A DNA stretch of 64,000 bases from Sulfuriferula sp. AH1 (GCF_002162035.1 NZ_CP021138.1:1364001-1428000); one strand, 5' to 3'; shown: positions 9,133 through 18,464, counted from the first letter of the stretch. A program made the numbers and translations. Notes: generated by a model not told the origin, from the letters alone.

Positions 9133-9750
9133 ATGATTGATTTGCGCGTGAGTTTGTTGGGGATGGTATTGCTGGTTCTGGCATGGTCGGGCATACAGCC
9201 GCGTGACACCTTCACCTGGCTGCTGGAGGTCATGCCGGTCCTGATTGTACTGCCGCTATTGCTGATTACCCGCAACCGTTTCCCGCTCACGCCGTTAAGC
9301 TATACGCTGATTGCGATTCACGCCATTATTCTGATGATAGGCGGACATTACACCTACGCCGAAGTGCCTTGGTTTGACTGGCTACGCGATACATTTGAAT
9401 TGTCCCGGAATCATTACGATAGAGTCGGTCATCTGGCGCAGGGCTTCGTGCCCGCCATTATCGCCCGTGAAATCCTGCTGCGCACCACGGCTTTGCGTCC
9501 GGGCAAGATGCTGTTTTTTCTGGTGGTGTGCGTGTGCATGGCGATCAGCGCGAGCTATGAAATCATCGAGTGGCTGGTAGCGGCGTCGAGCGGTAGCGAT
9601 GCGGTGGCGTTTCTTGCCACGCAGGGTGATGTCTGGGATACGCAGAAAGATATGCTGTTTGCGCTGGTCGGCAGCATTGCGGCGTTATTGCTGCTATCGC
9701 GCAAACATAACCATCAGTTGCGGCGCTTCGATTCAACGCTGCACGTATAA
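9133..9750 (+). CDS. YjdF/DUF2238 family inner membrane protein
   Basis: The 205-residue protein is almost entirely hydrophobic with about six membrane segments and carries the family features: a polar loop WFDWLRDTFELSRNHYDRVGHLAQGF (described by its key residues D, R, N, D, H) and a later YEIIEW segment followed by QGDVWDTQKDM. These match DUF2238/YjdF proteins. The biochemical role of the family is not established. The last 18 bases overlap the end of the convergent ArnT-like gene. Confidence 0.85.
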   Translation: MIDLRVSLLGMVLLVLAWSGIQPRDTFTWLLEVMPVLIVLPLLLITRNRFPLTPLSYTLIAIHAIILMIGGHYTYAEVPWFDWLRDTFELSRNHYDRVGHLAQGFVPAIIAREILLRTTALRPGKMLFFLVVCVCMAISASYEIIEWLVAASSGSDAVAFLATQGDVWDTQKDMLFALVGSIAALLLLSRKHNHQLRRFDSTLHV

Positions 9751-11358
9751 CCAGAACCGTTCTTCATCATCGCCGGGACGTGCACCGTCCCATGCCAGCT
9801 GCCAATTGCCGGCAAGATCATGCGGCGGCTGCTTGGTCCAACCATCGATAAGCAGCACGTCGCAATCCGCATCGGGATGCAGCTCGCGGCGCCGGGTGAG
9901 TATGCCCAGATAATATTCCAGCATGGGGCGGGTGGATTCGCCCAGCCCCTGGCTGGCTATGCAGCGGTATCTGGCGGGTAGATGCGGCTGCATTGCCATG
10001 TATACGCTACGGTAACTTTTGGCGTTATCGACCCACGGCAGCCAGAGCGTGGCAAACAGTATCCAGAACAAGGTAATGCCGCTGGCCAGACTGACCACGG
10101 CCCGGCTACTGAGCCGCGGCAGCCAGCGCCATGCAGCCAGATAGGCGCAGGTAGCCATTACAGCGATAGTGACCGCCACAGGCTGCAGCGGCATGACGAA
10201 GTCCATCGGCAGACCGCGTGCGAGCAGATGCCAGGCCGGTGGTCTACCGGTGAATATCATCATTCCCCACACATACCAGCTGATGATGGCCAGCGGCGTG
10301 AACAGCAGGCGGGCAAAATAATCGGTATAGCGGTTCAGGCATTCAGGCAGGACATTGATTGCCGGTACGGCAAGTATGGTCAGACTGATCAGCATCGGCA
10401 AGCCGTACGCCGTACGCGCGGATGCCGATACCTGCATGACCAGAAAATACACTGCAAAGGCGATCAACCCATATTGCAACGGCGCGCTCTGGCGTAACTG
10501 GTGACGTTGCTGCCACAGGCTGATGATGGCCAGCGGCAGCACCGGAAAGGCGAACCACGGCAGGGTCCTGGGCCAGAACCAGGGCGAGTTGTCTGCACCC
10601 AGTTGCGGCACCGAAAAACCGAGAAAACGCCCTACATTATTCAGCCAGAACCATACGTAAAACAGCTCCGGCGAGCGTAGATAAAGCGCGATCGGCCAGA
10701 TCAGCAGCCAGGGCAGGGCGACCACGCCGGCAATGAGCAGCGTCAGCATAAACTCTCGACGGCGCCAATTGACGAACAGCAGGGGAAGCAGGACAGCCGT
10801 AACCCCCAAGGCGCCCGGCACCAGCAGGCCTTTGGAAAGAAAGCCGATGCCGGCACCGATGCCCAGCCACCAGCCTGCCAGCAACGGACGACGCAGGCTT
10901 AAGGCGAAGCCGTAGCTGGCAATGGCAAAACCGGTCAGCATCGGCACATCGGTAATCATGATATGGCTCTCGAACAGCAAGCCAAAACTGGCAATGAGCG
11001 CGATGACGGCATAACGGCCATTGCCGTTACCCCACCACAGTCTGGCAGTAAGCCCGGTAAACAGCAGGGTCAATGCGCTAAACAATCCGGTTGCAAGCCG
11101 GGCACCGTCATGCAACGGTAGCCAGCCGCTGTTGAGTTGGGCGGAAATGGCCGCAACCCAGTAATACAGCGGCGGTTTTTCCAGGAACGGTTCGCCGGCG
11201 ACTTGCGGCACTATCCAGTCACCGCTTTGCAGCATGTGATAAACCATGCCGAAAATGTAGGTTTCGTCCTGCTTCCACGGCTCATGCCCGATCAGGCCGG
11301 GCAGCAGATAGGCCAGCGCCAGCGTAAAGACGAAAACAAACGGAATTTGAGCGCGCAT
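9733..11358 (-). CDS. Second ArnT-like GT-C glycosyltransferase
   Basis: Polytopic GT-C glycosyltransferase (PMT/ArnT superfamily) of 541 residues with about 12 membrane helices. The first periplasmic loop keeps the catalytic aspartate in an EPWKQDETYIFGM context (about 26-38) followed by a GDWIVP motif and EKPPLYYW, as in ArnT. It transfers a sugar from an undecaprenyl-phosphate donor to lipid A or another periplasmic acceptor. The ATG lies three bases after the arnD stop, so it is the last gene of the arn operon. Because a full arnT heads the same operon, this copy may use a different acceptor site or a different donor; the sequence does not say which. Confidence 0.78.
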   Translation of the reverse strand: MRAQIPFVFVFTLALAYLLPGLIGHEPWKQDETYIFGMVYHMLQSGDWIVPQVAGEPFLEKPPLYYWVAAISAQLNSGWLPLHDGARLATGLFSALTLLFTGLTARLWWGNGNGRYAVIALIASFGLLFESHIMITDVPMLTGFAIASYGFALSLRRPLLAGWWLGIGAGIGFLSKGLLVPGALGVTAVLLPLLFVNWRRREFMLTLLIAGVVALPWLLIWPIALYLRSPELFYVWFWLNNVGRFLGFSVPQLGADNSPWFWPRTLPWFAFPVLPLAIISLWQQRHQLRQSAPLQYGLIAFAVYFLVMQVSASARTAYGLPMLISLTILAVPAINVLPECLNRYTDYFARLLFTPLAIISWYVWGMMIFTGRPPAWHLLARGLPMDFVMPLQPVAVTIAVMATCAYLAAWRWLPRLSSRAVVSLASGITLFWILFATLWLPWVDNAKSYRSVYMAMQPHLPARYRCIASQGLGESTRPMLEYYLGILTRRRELHPDADCDVLLIDGWTKQPPHDLAGNWQLAWDGARPGDDEERFWLYVQR

Positions 11359-11361
11359 GAA

Positions 11362-12261
11362 TTAGCTGGATTGCAACGCGAGCTTGCCTGAGCGTCCCGG
11401 AATCTCGCCTTGTATCACACGTTCTTCAGGGAGCCTGCTGCTGTCCAGCGCGGCATAATAATCGGCGAGGCTGACCAATCGATAGCCCTGCTGTTTCCAG
11501 CCGCTGAGCAGTTGCTCAAAAATGGGCGCGAGCTTCTGGCCTTCAAGCTCGGCGTGCAGGGTGTAGACATGCCCGTAAGGCCGCTCGTCGGCCGTCATTT
11601 TCAAAATCGCATCGGCAACATTGTGCGTATCGATGCCGTCGGTACCGATAATCTCATCCAGCGTGGGCAGAGTGGTAGGCAGCTGTGCGCAACTGGTTTC
11701 GCCGTTGGCAAGCACCGGTATGAACGGATGCGTGCCGCGGGAATCCGAGGCATAGGTCATTTCCCATTGCTTCTCTTGCAGGTAGGCAGCATCGTTCATT
11801 TGCCAGCCTGCCGCGCAATGGGTAGTCGGAATAGTGCCGAACACCTCCAGATAGCGCCGATAGGCTTTATCCATTTCACGCTGCGTCCAGGCTGGGGTTT
11901 GCCGGGCAACGTTATCCTGCCATTTGACATGATCATAAGTGTGGATGCCAGTCTCGAAACCGGCAGCGGCGACATCACGCAGTATCGGCGCGCATTTGCG
12001 ACCGATATCAGGACCGGGCAGCAGCGTGCCGTAAAGCAGTGTTTTCAGTCCGTAGTGTTCCAGCACCGAGGTACGCGATACCTTTTTCATGAAACCGGGA
12101 CGCAATGCGCGACGCACTGCACGTCCGGTATGGTCAGGGCCGAGGCTGAACAGGAATGTCGCCCCTGCGCCATGACGTATCAGCATATTCACTAATTGCG
12201 GCACGCCTTCGCGCGTGCCGCGATAAGTGTCCACATCGATTTTGAGTGCGAGTAGGCGCAT
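11362..12261 (-). CDS. arnD: ArnD-type polysaccharide deacetylase (deformylase)
   Basis: ArnD removes the formyl group from undecaprenyl-phospho-4-formamido-L-arabinose so that L-Ara4N can be flipped. The 299-residue protein has the NodB/CE4-like fold: an N-terminal KIDVDTYRGT motif (metal-binding Asp, about 7-16), the HTYDHVKWQD motif with metal-binding histidines (about 107-116) and the long C-terminal insert typical of ArnD with CAAGWQMND. It lies between the arnA dehydrogenase part and the second ArnT-like gene. A strong hairpin occupies the gap on its 5' side. Confidence 0.93.
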   Translation of the reverse strand: MRLLALKIDVDTYRGTREGVPQLVNMLIRHGAGATFLFSLGPDHTGRAVRRALRPGFMKKVSRTSVLEHYGLKTLLYGTLLPGPDIGRKCAPILRDVAAAGFETGIHTYDHVKWQDNVARQTPAWTQREMDKAYRRYLEVFGTIPTTHCAAGWQMNDAAYLQEKQWEMTYASDSRGTHPFIPVLANGETSCAQLPTTLPTLDEIIGTDGIDTHNVADAILKMTADERPYGHVYTLHAELEGQKLAPIFEQLLSGWKQQGYRLVSLADYYAALDSSRLPEERVIQGEIPGRSGKLALQSS

Positions 12262-12291
12262 GTTGGATTTTTGTAAGGTGATGCGGAATGG

Positions 12292-12323
12292 ATGGTACGG
12301 ACAAGGCTTGTTGTCCGTACCAT
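12292..12323 (-). other. Perfect 13-bp hairpin inside the arn operon
   Basis: ATGGTACGGACAA and its exact complement TTGTCCGTACCAT are separated by six bases (GGCTTG). It lies in the 74-base gap between the arnA dehydrogenase gene and arnD. No T-run follows on the minus strand, so a simple terminator is unlikely; an RNA processing, stability or attenuation element is possible. Confidence 0.75.
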
Positions 12324-12335
12324 GAGTGGGAGAGA

Positions 12336-13379
12336 TTAGTCCATTAATGCGCGAGCGGCAGAAACCTGTCCGCGGTACGCATCGAACACGTGCTGCAATG
12401 CCTGCTCCATGGTGTATTCAGGCTTCCAGGACAGATCCTGCATGGTGTTGTCGATTTTCGGCACGCGGTTCTGCACGTCCTGATAGCCTTTGCCGTAATA
12501 CGCTGCAGAAGTGGTTTCCACGATATTCACCTTGGCGGCGGTATCGCTATATTCAGGGTATTTCTTAGCCAGCGCCAGCATCATGGTCGCCAAATCGCGG
12601 ATGGAATGATTGTTACTTGGATTACCGATGTTGTAGATCTGACCCGAAGCAACGCCATCCTTGTTCTCGATAATCTTCATCAACGCGGAAATGCCGTCGT
12701 TGATATCGGTGAAGGCACGTTTCTGATTGCCGCCATCGACCAGCTTGATGTCTTCACCGCGCACGATATGTCCGAGGAACTGGCTGATAACGCGCGAGCT
12801 GCCTTCCTTCGGTGTATGGATACTGTCAAGACCAGGGCCGATCCAGTTGAACGGACGGAACAAGGTGAAATCCAGTTCGCCCTTCATGCCATAAGCCCAG
12901 ATCACACGATCCATCAGCTGCTTGGAGCAGGAATAGATCCAGCGCGGCTTGTTGATAGGGCCCAGTACCAGTTCCGAATTTTCCGGATCGAACTGCTCGT
13001 CATGGCACATGCCGTAAACTTCGGAGGTGGACGGAAACAGGATGCGTTTACGGTACTTCACACACTGACGCACGATAGGCAGATTGGCTTCGAAATCGAG
13101 TTCAAATACGCGTAACGGGTCGTTGACATAGGTTGCAGGTGTAGCAATTGCTACCAGCGGCAGGATCACATCGCATTTCTTGACGTGGTATTCAATCCAT
13201 TCCTTGTTGATGGTGATGTCGCCTTCAAAGAAATGGAAGCGCGGATTGCCGGAAAATTCAGCAACTTTATCCTGCATCATGTCCATGCCGTAGACTTCCC
13301 AGTCAGTGGTTTCCAGAATGCGCTTGGACAAGTGGTGACCGATAAAACCGTTAACACCCAAAATGAGGATTTTTTTCAT
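12336..13379 (-). CDS. arnA: ArnA C-terminal half: UDP-glucuronate dehydrogenase/decarboxylase
   Basis: This SDR-family enzyme oxidatively decarboxylates UDP-glucuronate to UDP-4-keto-arabinose. The 347 residues match the C-terminal domain of ArnA: NAD-binding GVNGFIGHHL (about 8-17), the STSEVYGM active-site strand (about 117-124), the YSCSK catalytic pair (about 149-153) and the RPFNWIGPGLDSI stretch. In E. coli the two ArnA activities are one protein; here the formyltransferase is a separate gene just upstream, 27 bases away. The UDP-glucose dehydrogenase (ugd) that supplies the substrate is not in the window. Confidence 0.93.
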   Translation of the reverse strand: MKKILILGVNGFIGHHLSKRILETTDWEVYGMDMMQDKVAEFSGNPRFHFFEGDITINKEWIEYHVKKCDVILPLVAIATPATYVNDPLRVFELDFEANLPIVRQCVKYRKRILFPSTSEVYGMCHDEQFDPENSELVLGPINKPRWIYSCSKQLMDRVIWAYGMKGELDFTLFRPFNWIGPGLDSIHTPKEGSSRVISQFLGHIVRGEDIKLVDGGNQKRAFTDINDGISALMKIIENKDGVASGQIYNIGNPSNNHSIRDLATMMLALAKKYPEYSDTAAKVNIVETTSAAYYGKGYQDVQNRVPKIDNTMQDLSWKPEYTMEQALQHVFDAYRGQVSAARALMD

Positions 13380-13406
13380 GAAAGTCTCTTGGTTAAGTTG
13401 TTGAAT

Positions 13407-14330
13407 TCAATTTATTTGCAATGCCTTATTACCGAATGTCGCGAGATACTCGGCGGAGCTGACTGCTTTTCCATCCCATTCCAGTGCAAGCAACTGTAAA
13501 GTGCCGCCACCGCTACAATGGACATAACAGCCATGATTATCGCAAAAAAACACAGAGTTGGCATCGTTGTTTGACGCCTGGTCGATAACACGGCTGCGTA
13601 ACACGCGTAGCGGCTTGTCGAGCAAGGTGGTATAAGCGCCCGGATAAGGTGGCGCTACAGCACGGATCAGATTGTGAATGGCATTGGCGGATTGCGACCA
13701 GTCGATCTTGCCGTGCTCCGGACGGCGACCGCCGAAATAGCCGCCTTTGCTCAAGTCTTGCGGTTTGGCTACCGCCGTGCCTGCAACCAGTGACGGCAGT
13801 GCGCGATGCAGTGTGATTTCGGCTGCGCAGGTCACTTTACGGAACACGTCGCCTGCCGTATCGTCAGTCAGTATCGGCACGGCTGTCTGCTCGACGATTG
13901 CACCGGCATCGGGCTTTTCGGTCATGTAATGCAGCGTCGCGCCGGTTTGAGTCTCGCCATGAATGATGGCCCAGTTCACCGGCACCCGCCCACGGTACTC
14001 GGGCAGCAAAGAGCCGTGCATGTTCAGGGCGCCTCGCGCTGGAATAGCCAGCAGGGGTGCCTTGATCATCAGTTTGTAATAGAAAGAGAAGATAAAATCG
14101 GGAGCGAGCGCTGCGATTTGTGCAACGATCTCTGGCACATTTGGATCGTCTGGGGTAATGACCGGAATGTCATAGCGCGCTGCAAGTTCGGCAACGCTGT
14201 CAAACCAGATCAGCTCACCCTGTGCATCTTCATGTGTCACTACCAGCGCGATTTCAATACCGGCATCGAGCAATACCGACAAACAGCGTACTCCGACGTC
14301 ATGATAGGCAAAGACGACTGCCCGGGTCAT
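13407..14330 (-). CDS. arnA: ArnA N-terminal half: UDP-L-Ara4N formyltransferase
   Basis: Methionyl-tRNA-formyltransferase-like enzyme of 307 residues that N-formylates UDP-L-Ara4N using 10-formyl-tetrahydrofolate. The catalytic triad region is visible: NMHGSLLPEYRG (Asn and His, about 99-110) and the KPDAGAIVEQ segment with the Asp (about 133-142). Length agrees with the N-terminal domain of ArnA plus its OB-like tail. The stop overlaps nothing downstream, while its ATG overlaps the arnC stop (ATGA). It is a stand-alone version of a normally fused domain. Confidence 0.92.
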   Translation of the reverse strand: MTRAVVFAYHDVGVRCLSVLLDAGIEIALVVTHEDAQGELIWFDSVAELAARYDIPVITPDDPNVPEIVAQIAALAPDFIFSFYYKLMIKAPLLAIPARGALNMHGSLLPEYRGRVPVNWAIIHGETQTGATLHYMTEKPDAGAIVEQTAVPILTDDTAGDVFRKVTCAAEITLHRALPSLVAGTAVAKPQDLSKGGYFGGRRPEHGKIDWSQSANAIHNLIRAVAPPYPGAYTTLLDKPLRVLRSRVIDQASNNDANSVFFCDNHGCYVHCSGGGTLQLLALEWDGKAVSSAEYLATFGNKALQIN

Positions 14331-15268
14331 GATTTGTCTTGCTCTAATACGGTTTCAATCAGATAACGTGGGCGCTGGCGCACCTGCTGGTAGATGCGCC
14401 CGATGTATTCGCCGAGTAGGCCGATACCAAACAGAATCGCGCCCATCAGGAAGAACATGATGCCGAACAAGGTGAATACGCCGTCGACCTCAGGCCCGTA
14501 GAAAATGCGGCGGTAAGCCAGATAAGCGACAAAGAATGCCGACAGTATCGACAGACCAACGCCAACCAGCGAAAACATTTGCAGCGGCACCAGCGAGAAC
14601 CCGGTCACCAGATCGAAATTCAACCGAATGAGCTGATACAACGAATATTTGGATTCACCCGCCGCACGTTCTTCGTGAGCAACCTCGACTTCGCCAGGAT
14701 GGCGGGCATAGGTGTAAGCCAGGGCCGGGATGAAAGTGTTGACTTCCTTGCTGTGGTTGATGGCGTAAATAATCTCGCGACTGTAGGCACGCAACATGCA
14801 ACCCTGATCCGTCATCACCACATGAGTAATGCGTTCGCGCAATTTATTCATTGCCCAGGAAGCATGCCGACGCCATGATGAATCCTGGCGCTGCTGGCGT
14901 ACGCCGCCGACATAATCGTAACCCTCATCCATTTTAGCCAGCAATTTTCTGATTTCTTCAGGCGGATTCTGCAAATCCGCATCCAGCGTGACAATGCGCT
15001 CACCGCGGCAATGGGAGAAGCCGGACATGATCGCCATATGCTGACCGAAATTCCCGGCCAGCAATACCACGCGGGTGACATCGGGACGCACATTAAATTG
15101 TTCGCGTAATCTTGCGGCAGAACCGTCACGACTGCCGTCATTGATAAAAATGACTTCATAAGTGAGTCTGAGCGCATCCAGGGCCGGATAAAGCCGGTCA
15201 AACAGTGCCTGCAGACCCTGTTCTTCATTGTAAACCGGGATGACGACGGATAATTGCAGACTGCTCAT
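14327..15268 (-). CDS. arnC: Undecaprenyl-phosphate 4-formamido-L-arabinose transferase ArnC
   Basis: GT2/DPM1-like transferase that moves 4-formamido-L-arabinose to undecaprenyl phosphate on the cytoplasmic face. The 313-residue protein has an N-terminal GT-A domain (VVIPVYNEEQGL about 8-19; LDADLQNPPEEI about 95-106 giving the metal-binding DxD) and two C-terminal membrane helices (about 230-290), ending in the family YIGRIYQQVRQRPRY tail. Start and stop overlap arnB and the formyltransferase gene by four bases each, indicating translational coupling. Confidence 0.93.
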   Translation of the reverse strand: MSSLQLSVVIPVYNEEQGLQALFDRLYPALDALRLTYEVIFINDGSRDGSAARLREQFNVRPDVTRVVLLAGNFGQHMAIMSGFSHCRGERIVTLDADLQNPPEEIRKLLAKMDEGYDYVGGVRQQRQDSSWRRHASWAMNKLRERITHVVMTDQGCMLRAYSREIIYAINHSKEVNTFIPALAYTYARHPGEVEVAHEERAAGESKYSLYQLIRLNFDLVTGFSLVPLQMFSLVGVGLSILSAFFVAYLAYRRIFYGPEVDGVFTLFGIMFFLMGAILFGIGLLGEYIGRIYQQVRQRPRYLIETVLEQDKS

Positions 15269-16389
15269 AGCTTGACCTCGGTAAGTATTTCAGCGCACGC
15301 GGCACAAACACGTTCAACATCACTGTGCGTCATCGTCGGGAATAAGGGGAGGGTGACGATGCCCGCACCGACATGCTCGGCATTGGGAAATTGTCCTTCC
15401 GCATAACCCAGGGCGCGGTACAGTTTGAATAAATGGATAGGGGGATAGTGGACCCCAACGGCTATGTCACGGGCCTTCATGCGGGCGATAAACTCACCCC
15501 GGCTGATATTCATGTGCGCCAGCGGCAGCACTATCTGGAACATGTGCCAGTTACTGTCGGTGAAATTGGCTAACGGCAGTTCGCAGCCCAGACCTGTGTC
15601 GAATCCGGCAAAATAATGCCGGGCCAGTTCGCGGCGGCGTTCGGTAAATTCGGTCAGATGCGGCAATTGGCCGAGGCCTATCGCTGCAGCAATATCGGTG
15701 AGATTGAACTTGCCACCGGCGACATCCACTTCCATCGTGCCGTCAGCCGAGCGCACGACGCCTTGTAGACGAAGTTTCTCGCATAATGGCGCCAGAGTCG
15801 AATCCGGCAATACCAGGCAGCCGCCTTCTCCGGTGGTGAGGTTTTTGTTGGCATGAAAACTGAATGTCACCAGATCGCCAAAACTGCCGATCGCGCGACC
15901 GCCCCAACTGGCGCCGAACGATTGCGCCGCGTCTTCGATTACACGCAATTGATGTTTGCTGGCAATGGCATACAGCGCATCGCGGTCAACCGGCAAGCCT
16001 GCCAGATCAACGGCGATGATGGCGCGCGTGCGCGAGGTGACGGCAGCTTCGATCAGATTCAGGTCGATATTGCGGGTATGCGGATCGATATCGACAAATA
16101 CCGGTTTTGCGCCCGCCAATACGATGACATTGGCGGTCGCCACCCAGGATAACGGCGTGGTGATGACTTCGTCGCCAGGCTGGATGTCGATCAGATCCAG
16201 CGCGATTTCCAGCGCCGCAGTACCGGAATTCAGGCTGCGTACGGCACGGCCATTCATTAATGCAGACAATTGCGCTTCAAATGCCTGGACCTTGGGCCCG
16301 CTGGTGAGCCAGCCGGAGCGCAGCACATCGCTGACTGCCTGTATGGTTGCTTCGTCGAGAGTGGGGCGGGTAAAAGGAAGAAATTCCAT
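15265..16389 (-). CDS. arnB: UDP-4-keto-arabinose aminotransferase ArnB
   Basis: PLP-dependent aminotransferase of the DegT/DnrJ/EryC1/ArnB family, making UDP-L-Ara4N from the 4-keto sugar with glutamate. The PLP lysine lies in FSFHANKNLTTGEGG (about 182-196), and the cofactor region VIEDAAQSFGASW precedes it. I chose the ATG before EFLPFTRPTL because it overlaps the SMR gene stop by four bases and gives 374 residues, close to the family length; a 29-residue upstream extension exists but overlaps the SMR gene and is unlike the family. Confidence 0.94.
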   Translation of the reverse strand: MEFLPFTRPTLDEATIQAVSDVLRSGWLTSGPKVQAFEAQLSALMNGRAVRSLNSGTAALEIALDLIDIQPGDEVITTPLSWVATANVIVLAGAKPVFVDIDPHTRNIDLNLIEAAVTSRTRAIIAVDLAGLPVDRDALYAIASKHQLRVIEDAAQSFGASWGGRAIGSFGDLVTFSFHANKNLTTGEGGCLVLPDSTLAPLCEKLRLQGVVRSADGTMEVDVAGGKFNLTDIAAAIGLGQLPHLTEFTERRRELARHYFAGFDTGLGCELPLANFTDSNWHMFQIVLPLAHMNISRGEFIARMKARDIAVGVHYPPIHLFKLYRALGYAEGQFPNAEHVGAGIVTLPLFPTMTHSDVERVCAACAEILTEVKL

Positions 16390-16760
16390 CAGCTTCTCGT
16401 AATCAAAAATACGCCAAAAATAATCACGCCTATGCCTATCATGCGTTCTACGCTCACGGCCTCGCCAAACAGCCACCAGGCTGCCAGTGCATTGACCACG
16501 TAGCCGAACGACAACATCGGATAGGCAACGCTAACCTCGACGCGGGATAACGCCATGATCCATACCACCACGCTGATAACGTAGCAGGTCAGCCCGCCGA
16601 TAATATGCGGCTCGGTAGCCAGCTTGAAGCCGATGGGGATGATATTGCTGGCATTGAAAGCGAACGTGCCTATGCTGTTGGTGCCTGCCTTAAGCAGCAA
16701 TTGCGCTATGGCATTCAGCATCACGCCAGATAAAATCAGGATCCAGCTGATCGCGCTCAT
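16389..16760 (-). CDS. SMR/EamA-type small membrane protein, ArnE/ArnF-like flippase subunit
   Basis: A 123-residue protein with four membrane helices and the small multidrug resistance pattern (VSVAYPMLSFGYVVNALAAWW near 75-95). In E. coli ArnE and ArnF form a pair that flips undecaprenyl-phospho-L-Ara4N. Only one such subunit is present here, coupled by ATGA overlaps to arnT upstream and arnB downstream, so the flippase may be a homodimer or the second subunit may be elsewhere. Assignment to the flippase rests on context. Confidence 0.82.
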   Translation of the reverse strand: MSAISWILILSGVMLNAIAQLLLKAGTNSIGTFAFNASNIIPIGFKLATEPHIIGGLTCYVISVVVWIMALSRVEVSVAYPMLSFGYVVNALAAWWLFGEAVSVERMIGIGVIIFGVFLITRS

Positions 16761-18412
16761 GGCGTCACCACCACAACACGCCGAGTATCGCGGGCGATGA
16801 CACGCATCGGAAGTCCTTGCGCAGCGAATTGCTGATAATAAACGGGTGACATGACAGCCAGTGCATACGGTTGTTGGGGCCAGAGTTTAAGGAAGGTAGC
16901 GACGTCAGGAATCCATTTGTTCGGTTCCTGTTCGATACCAAAATACATTTCATCCGGATGCGCCACCAGTGTCATCGTGCGTTGCAGATAGGGCGGCAAG
17001 GTCTGTTCGTACATCGCGACACTGTAGAACGGTACGCCCGGCTTCAGGTAGGGCTTGATCTGCTGCGCGATGAGGTAAGCCGAACTTGCAGGCGATAGCG
17101 CATTGTAACCAAGATAAACCGATTGCCCCATCAGCAGGCCGGCGACAGCCATGACCGTCACAGCGGCGATAATCTGCTCGCGCCGTGCCAGCCACATGGC
17201 AATCATGGCGCCAATCAGCCAGCACAGCGCTGCGGCTTGTATCCATGGAATGAAATTGTCATACAGCGCAACCGGCACTTCGGCGCTGGCACCTTTACTG
17301 GCCAGTGGTGCAAACCACCATGCCGCCATTGCGATGGGCAGCATGATGCTGATTTGCCAGGACAAGGCCTTGCCGGCAATCTTGCTGAGGCGCTCGCCGA
17401 TCAACAATGCCAATGCAGGAAAAATCGGCAAAATATACGGCACCAGCTTGGAATGCGATATGGAGAAAAATACGAAGATAAACGCGACCCACACCATCAG
17501 CATGCGATTAGCCTGGAATTGATTCGATGCTGGTTGCCTTTCCCAGCCGCGCCACAGGGCATGCAGCATCGGTCCCAGCCAGGGCATGATGCCGAGCAAT
17601 ACGACAGGAATGAAGGTATACCAGGGATGCACGCGTCCGCTGATGGGCGTCAGGTAACGCAGCACATGTTCATGGATGAAGAAGAACCAGAGAAACTCCG
17701 GATTGGCGCGCGATACCATGACAAACCAGGGGACCGTGATTACCGCAAAAATCAGCAATCCCTTGATCATGTGCAGGCGTTTCCATAATCCCCAGTCACG
17801 CTGTATCAGCGTATAGAGGATTAACACCGCTCCGGGAATGGCGATGCCAATCAGGCCCTTGCTCAACATGGAGAAGCCCATGCCGGCCCAGCATACATAC
17901 ATCCACCAGCGCGTTTCAGATTCGTTCGCGCCCGGACGCTGCGCCAGTACCAGTGCAGCCAGGCTCAGGCTCATGAAGAAGCTGACACCCATGTCCAGAA
18001 TATTGATGTGGCCGATGGCGAAATACAGAAAGCTGCTGGCAAGCACCAAGGCCGCCATGTATCCGGCACGCTGACCATACAAGCGCAAGCCGGTGAAATA
18101 GACCAGCAATATGCCTAAAAATCCGGTCAATGCAGCCCATAGCCGGGCCGTCCAGTTGTGTTCGCCAAACAGGCTGTAGGCAATGGCGGTCGCCCAGTAT
18201 TGCAAGGCCGGTTTCTCAAAATACTTCAGATCATTCAAGCGCGGAGTGACCCAATCGCCCGAGGCAACCATTTCCCGCGGAATTTCAGCATAGCGCCCTT
18301 CATCCGGACGGACCAGTGCGTTGTGATCCAGAGTGGCGAACCAGAGGAAGGCCGTCAGCGCAAACATCAGCCCGAGCATGATTTGCGGGAATACAGAGCG
18401 ATTTGAGTTCAA
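16757..18412 (-). CDS. arnT: L-Ara4N lipid A transferase ArnT
   Basis: GT-C transferase that adds L-Ara4N from undecaprenyl phosphate to lipid A in the periplasm, lowering net negative charge and giving polymyxin tolerance. The 551-residue protein has about 12 membrane helices, with the catalytic loop RPDEGRYAEIPREM (about 34-47), GDWVTPRLNDLKYFEKP and the C-terminal periplasmic domain. The listed start is TTG; an ATG 33 bases further in (before LGLMFALTAFLW) is an alternative, since neither has a strong ribosome site. It is first in the arn operon and overlaps the SMR gene by four bases. Confidence 0.93.
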   Translation of the reverse strand: MNSNRSVFPQIMLGLMFALTAFLWFATLDHNALVRPDEGRYAEIPREMVASGDWVTPRLNDLKYFEKPALQYWATAIAYSLFGEHNWTARLWAALTGFLGILLVYFTGLRLYGQRAGYMAALVLASSFLYFAIGHINILDMGVSFFMSLSLAALVLAQRPGANESETRWWMYVCWAGMGFSMLSKGLIGIAIPGAVLILYTLIQRDWGLWKRLHMIKGLLIFAVITVPWFVMVSRANPEFLWFFFIHEHVLRYLTPISGRVHPWYTFIPVVLLGIMPWLGPMLHALWRGWERQPASNQFQANRMLMVWVAFIFVFFSISHSKLVPYILPIFPALALLIGERLSKIAGKALSWQISIMLPIAMAAWWFAPLASKGASAEVPVALYDNFIPWIQAAALCWLIGAMIAMWLARREQIIAAVTVMAVAGLLMGQSVYLGYNALSPASSAYLIAQQIKPYLKPGVPFYSVAMYEQTLPPYLQRTMTLVAHPDEMYFGIEQEPNKWIPDVATFLKLWPQQPYALAVMSPVYYQQFAAQGLPMRVIARDTRRVVVVTP

Positions 18413-18455
18413 GGCAATATGAGACCTGTGGCAAAATCAGTGCATGAAAGTCGGG

Positions 18456-18464
18456 ATTATAACA
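18456..18464 (-). promoter_or_regulatory. Extended -10 promoter of the arn operon
   Basis: On the minus strand the sequence TGTTATAAT is a perfect TATAAT with the TG extension, about 45 bases before the arnT start; no good -35 hexamer is seen at 17 bases. A weak -35 plus a strong extended -10 suits an activator-dependent promoter (PmrA-like control is known for arn loci), but I could not identify an activator box. Confidence 0.6.

Noticed and set aside
9733-9750. 18-base convergent overlap between the yjdF-like and ArnT-like genes
   Set aside because: Short tail-to-tail overlaps are common and both proteins end at normal positions, so no special mechanism is suggested.
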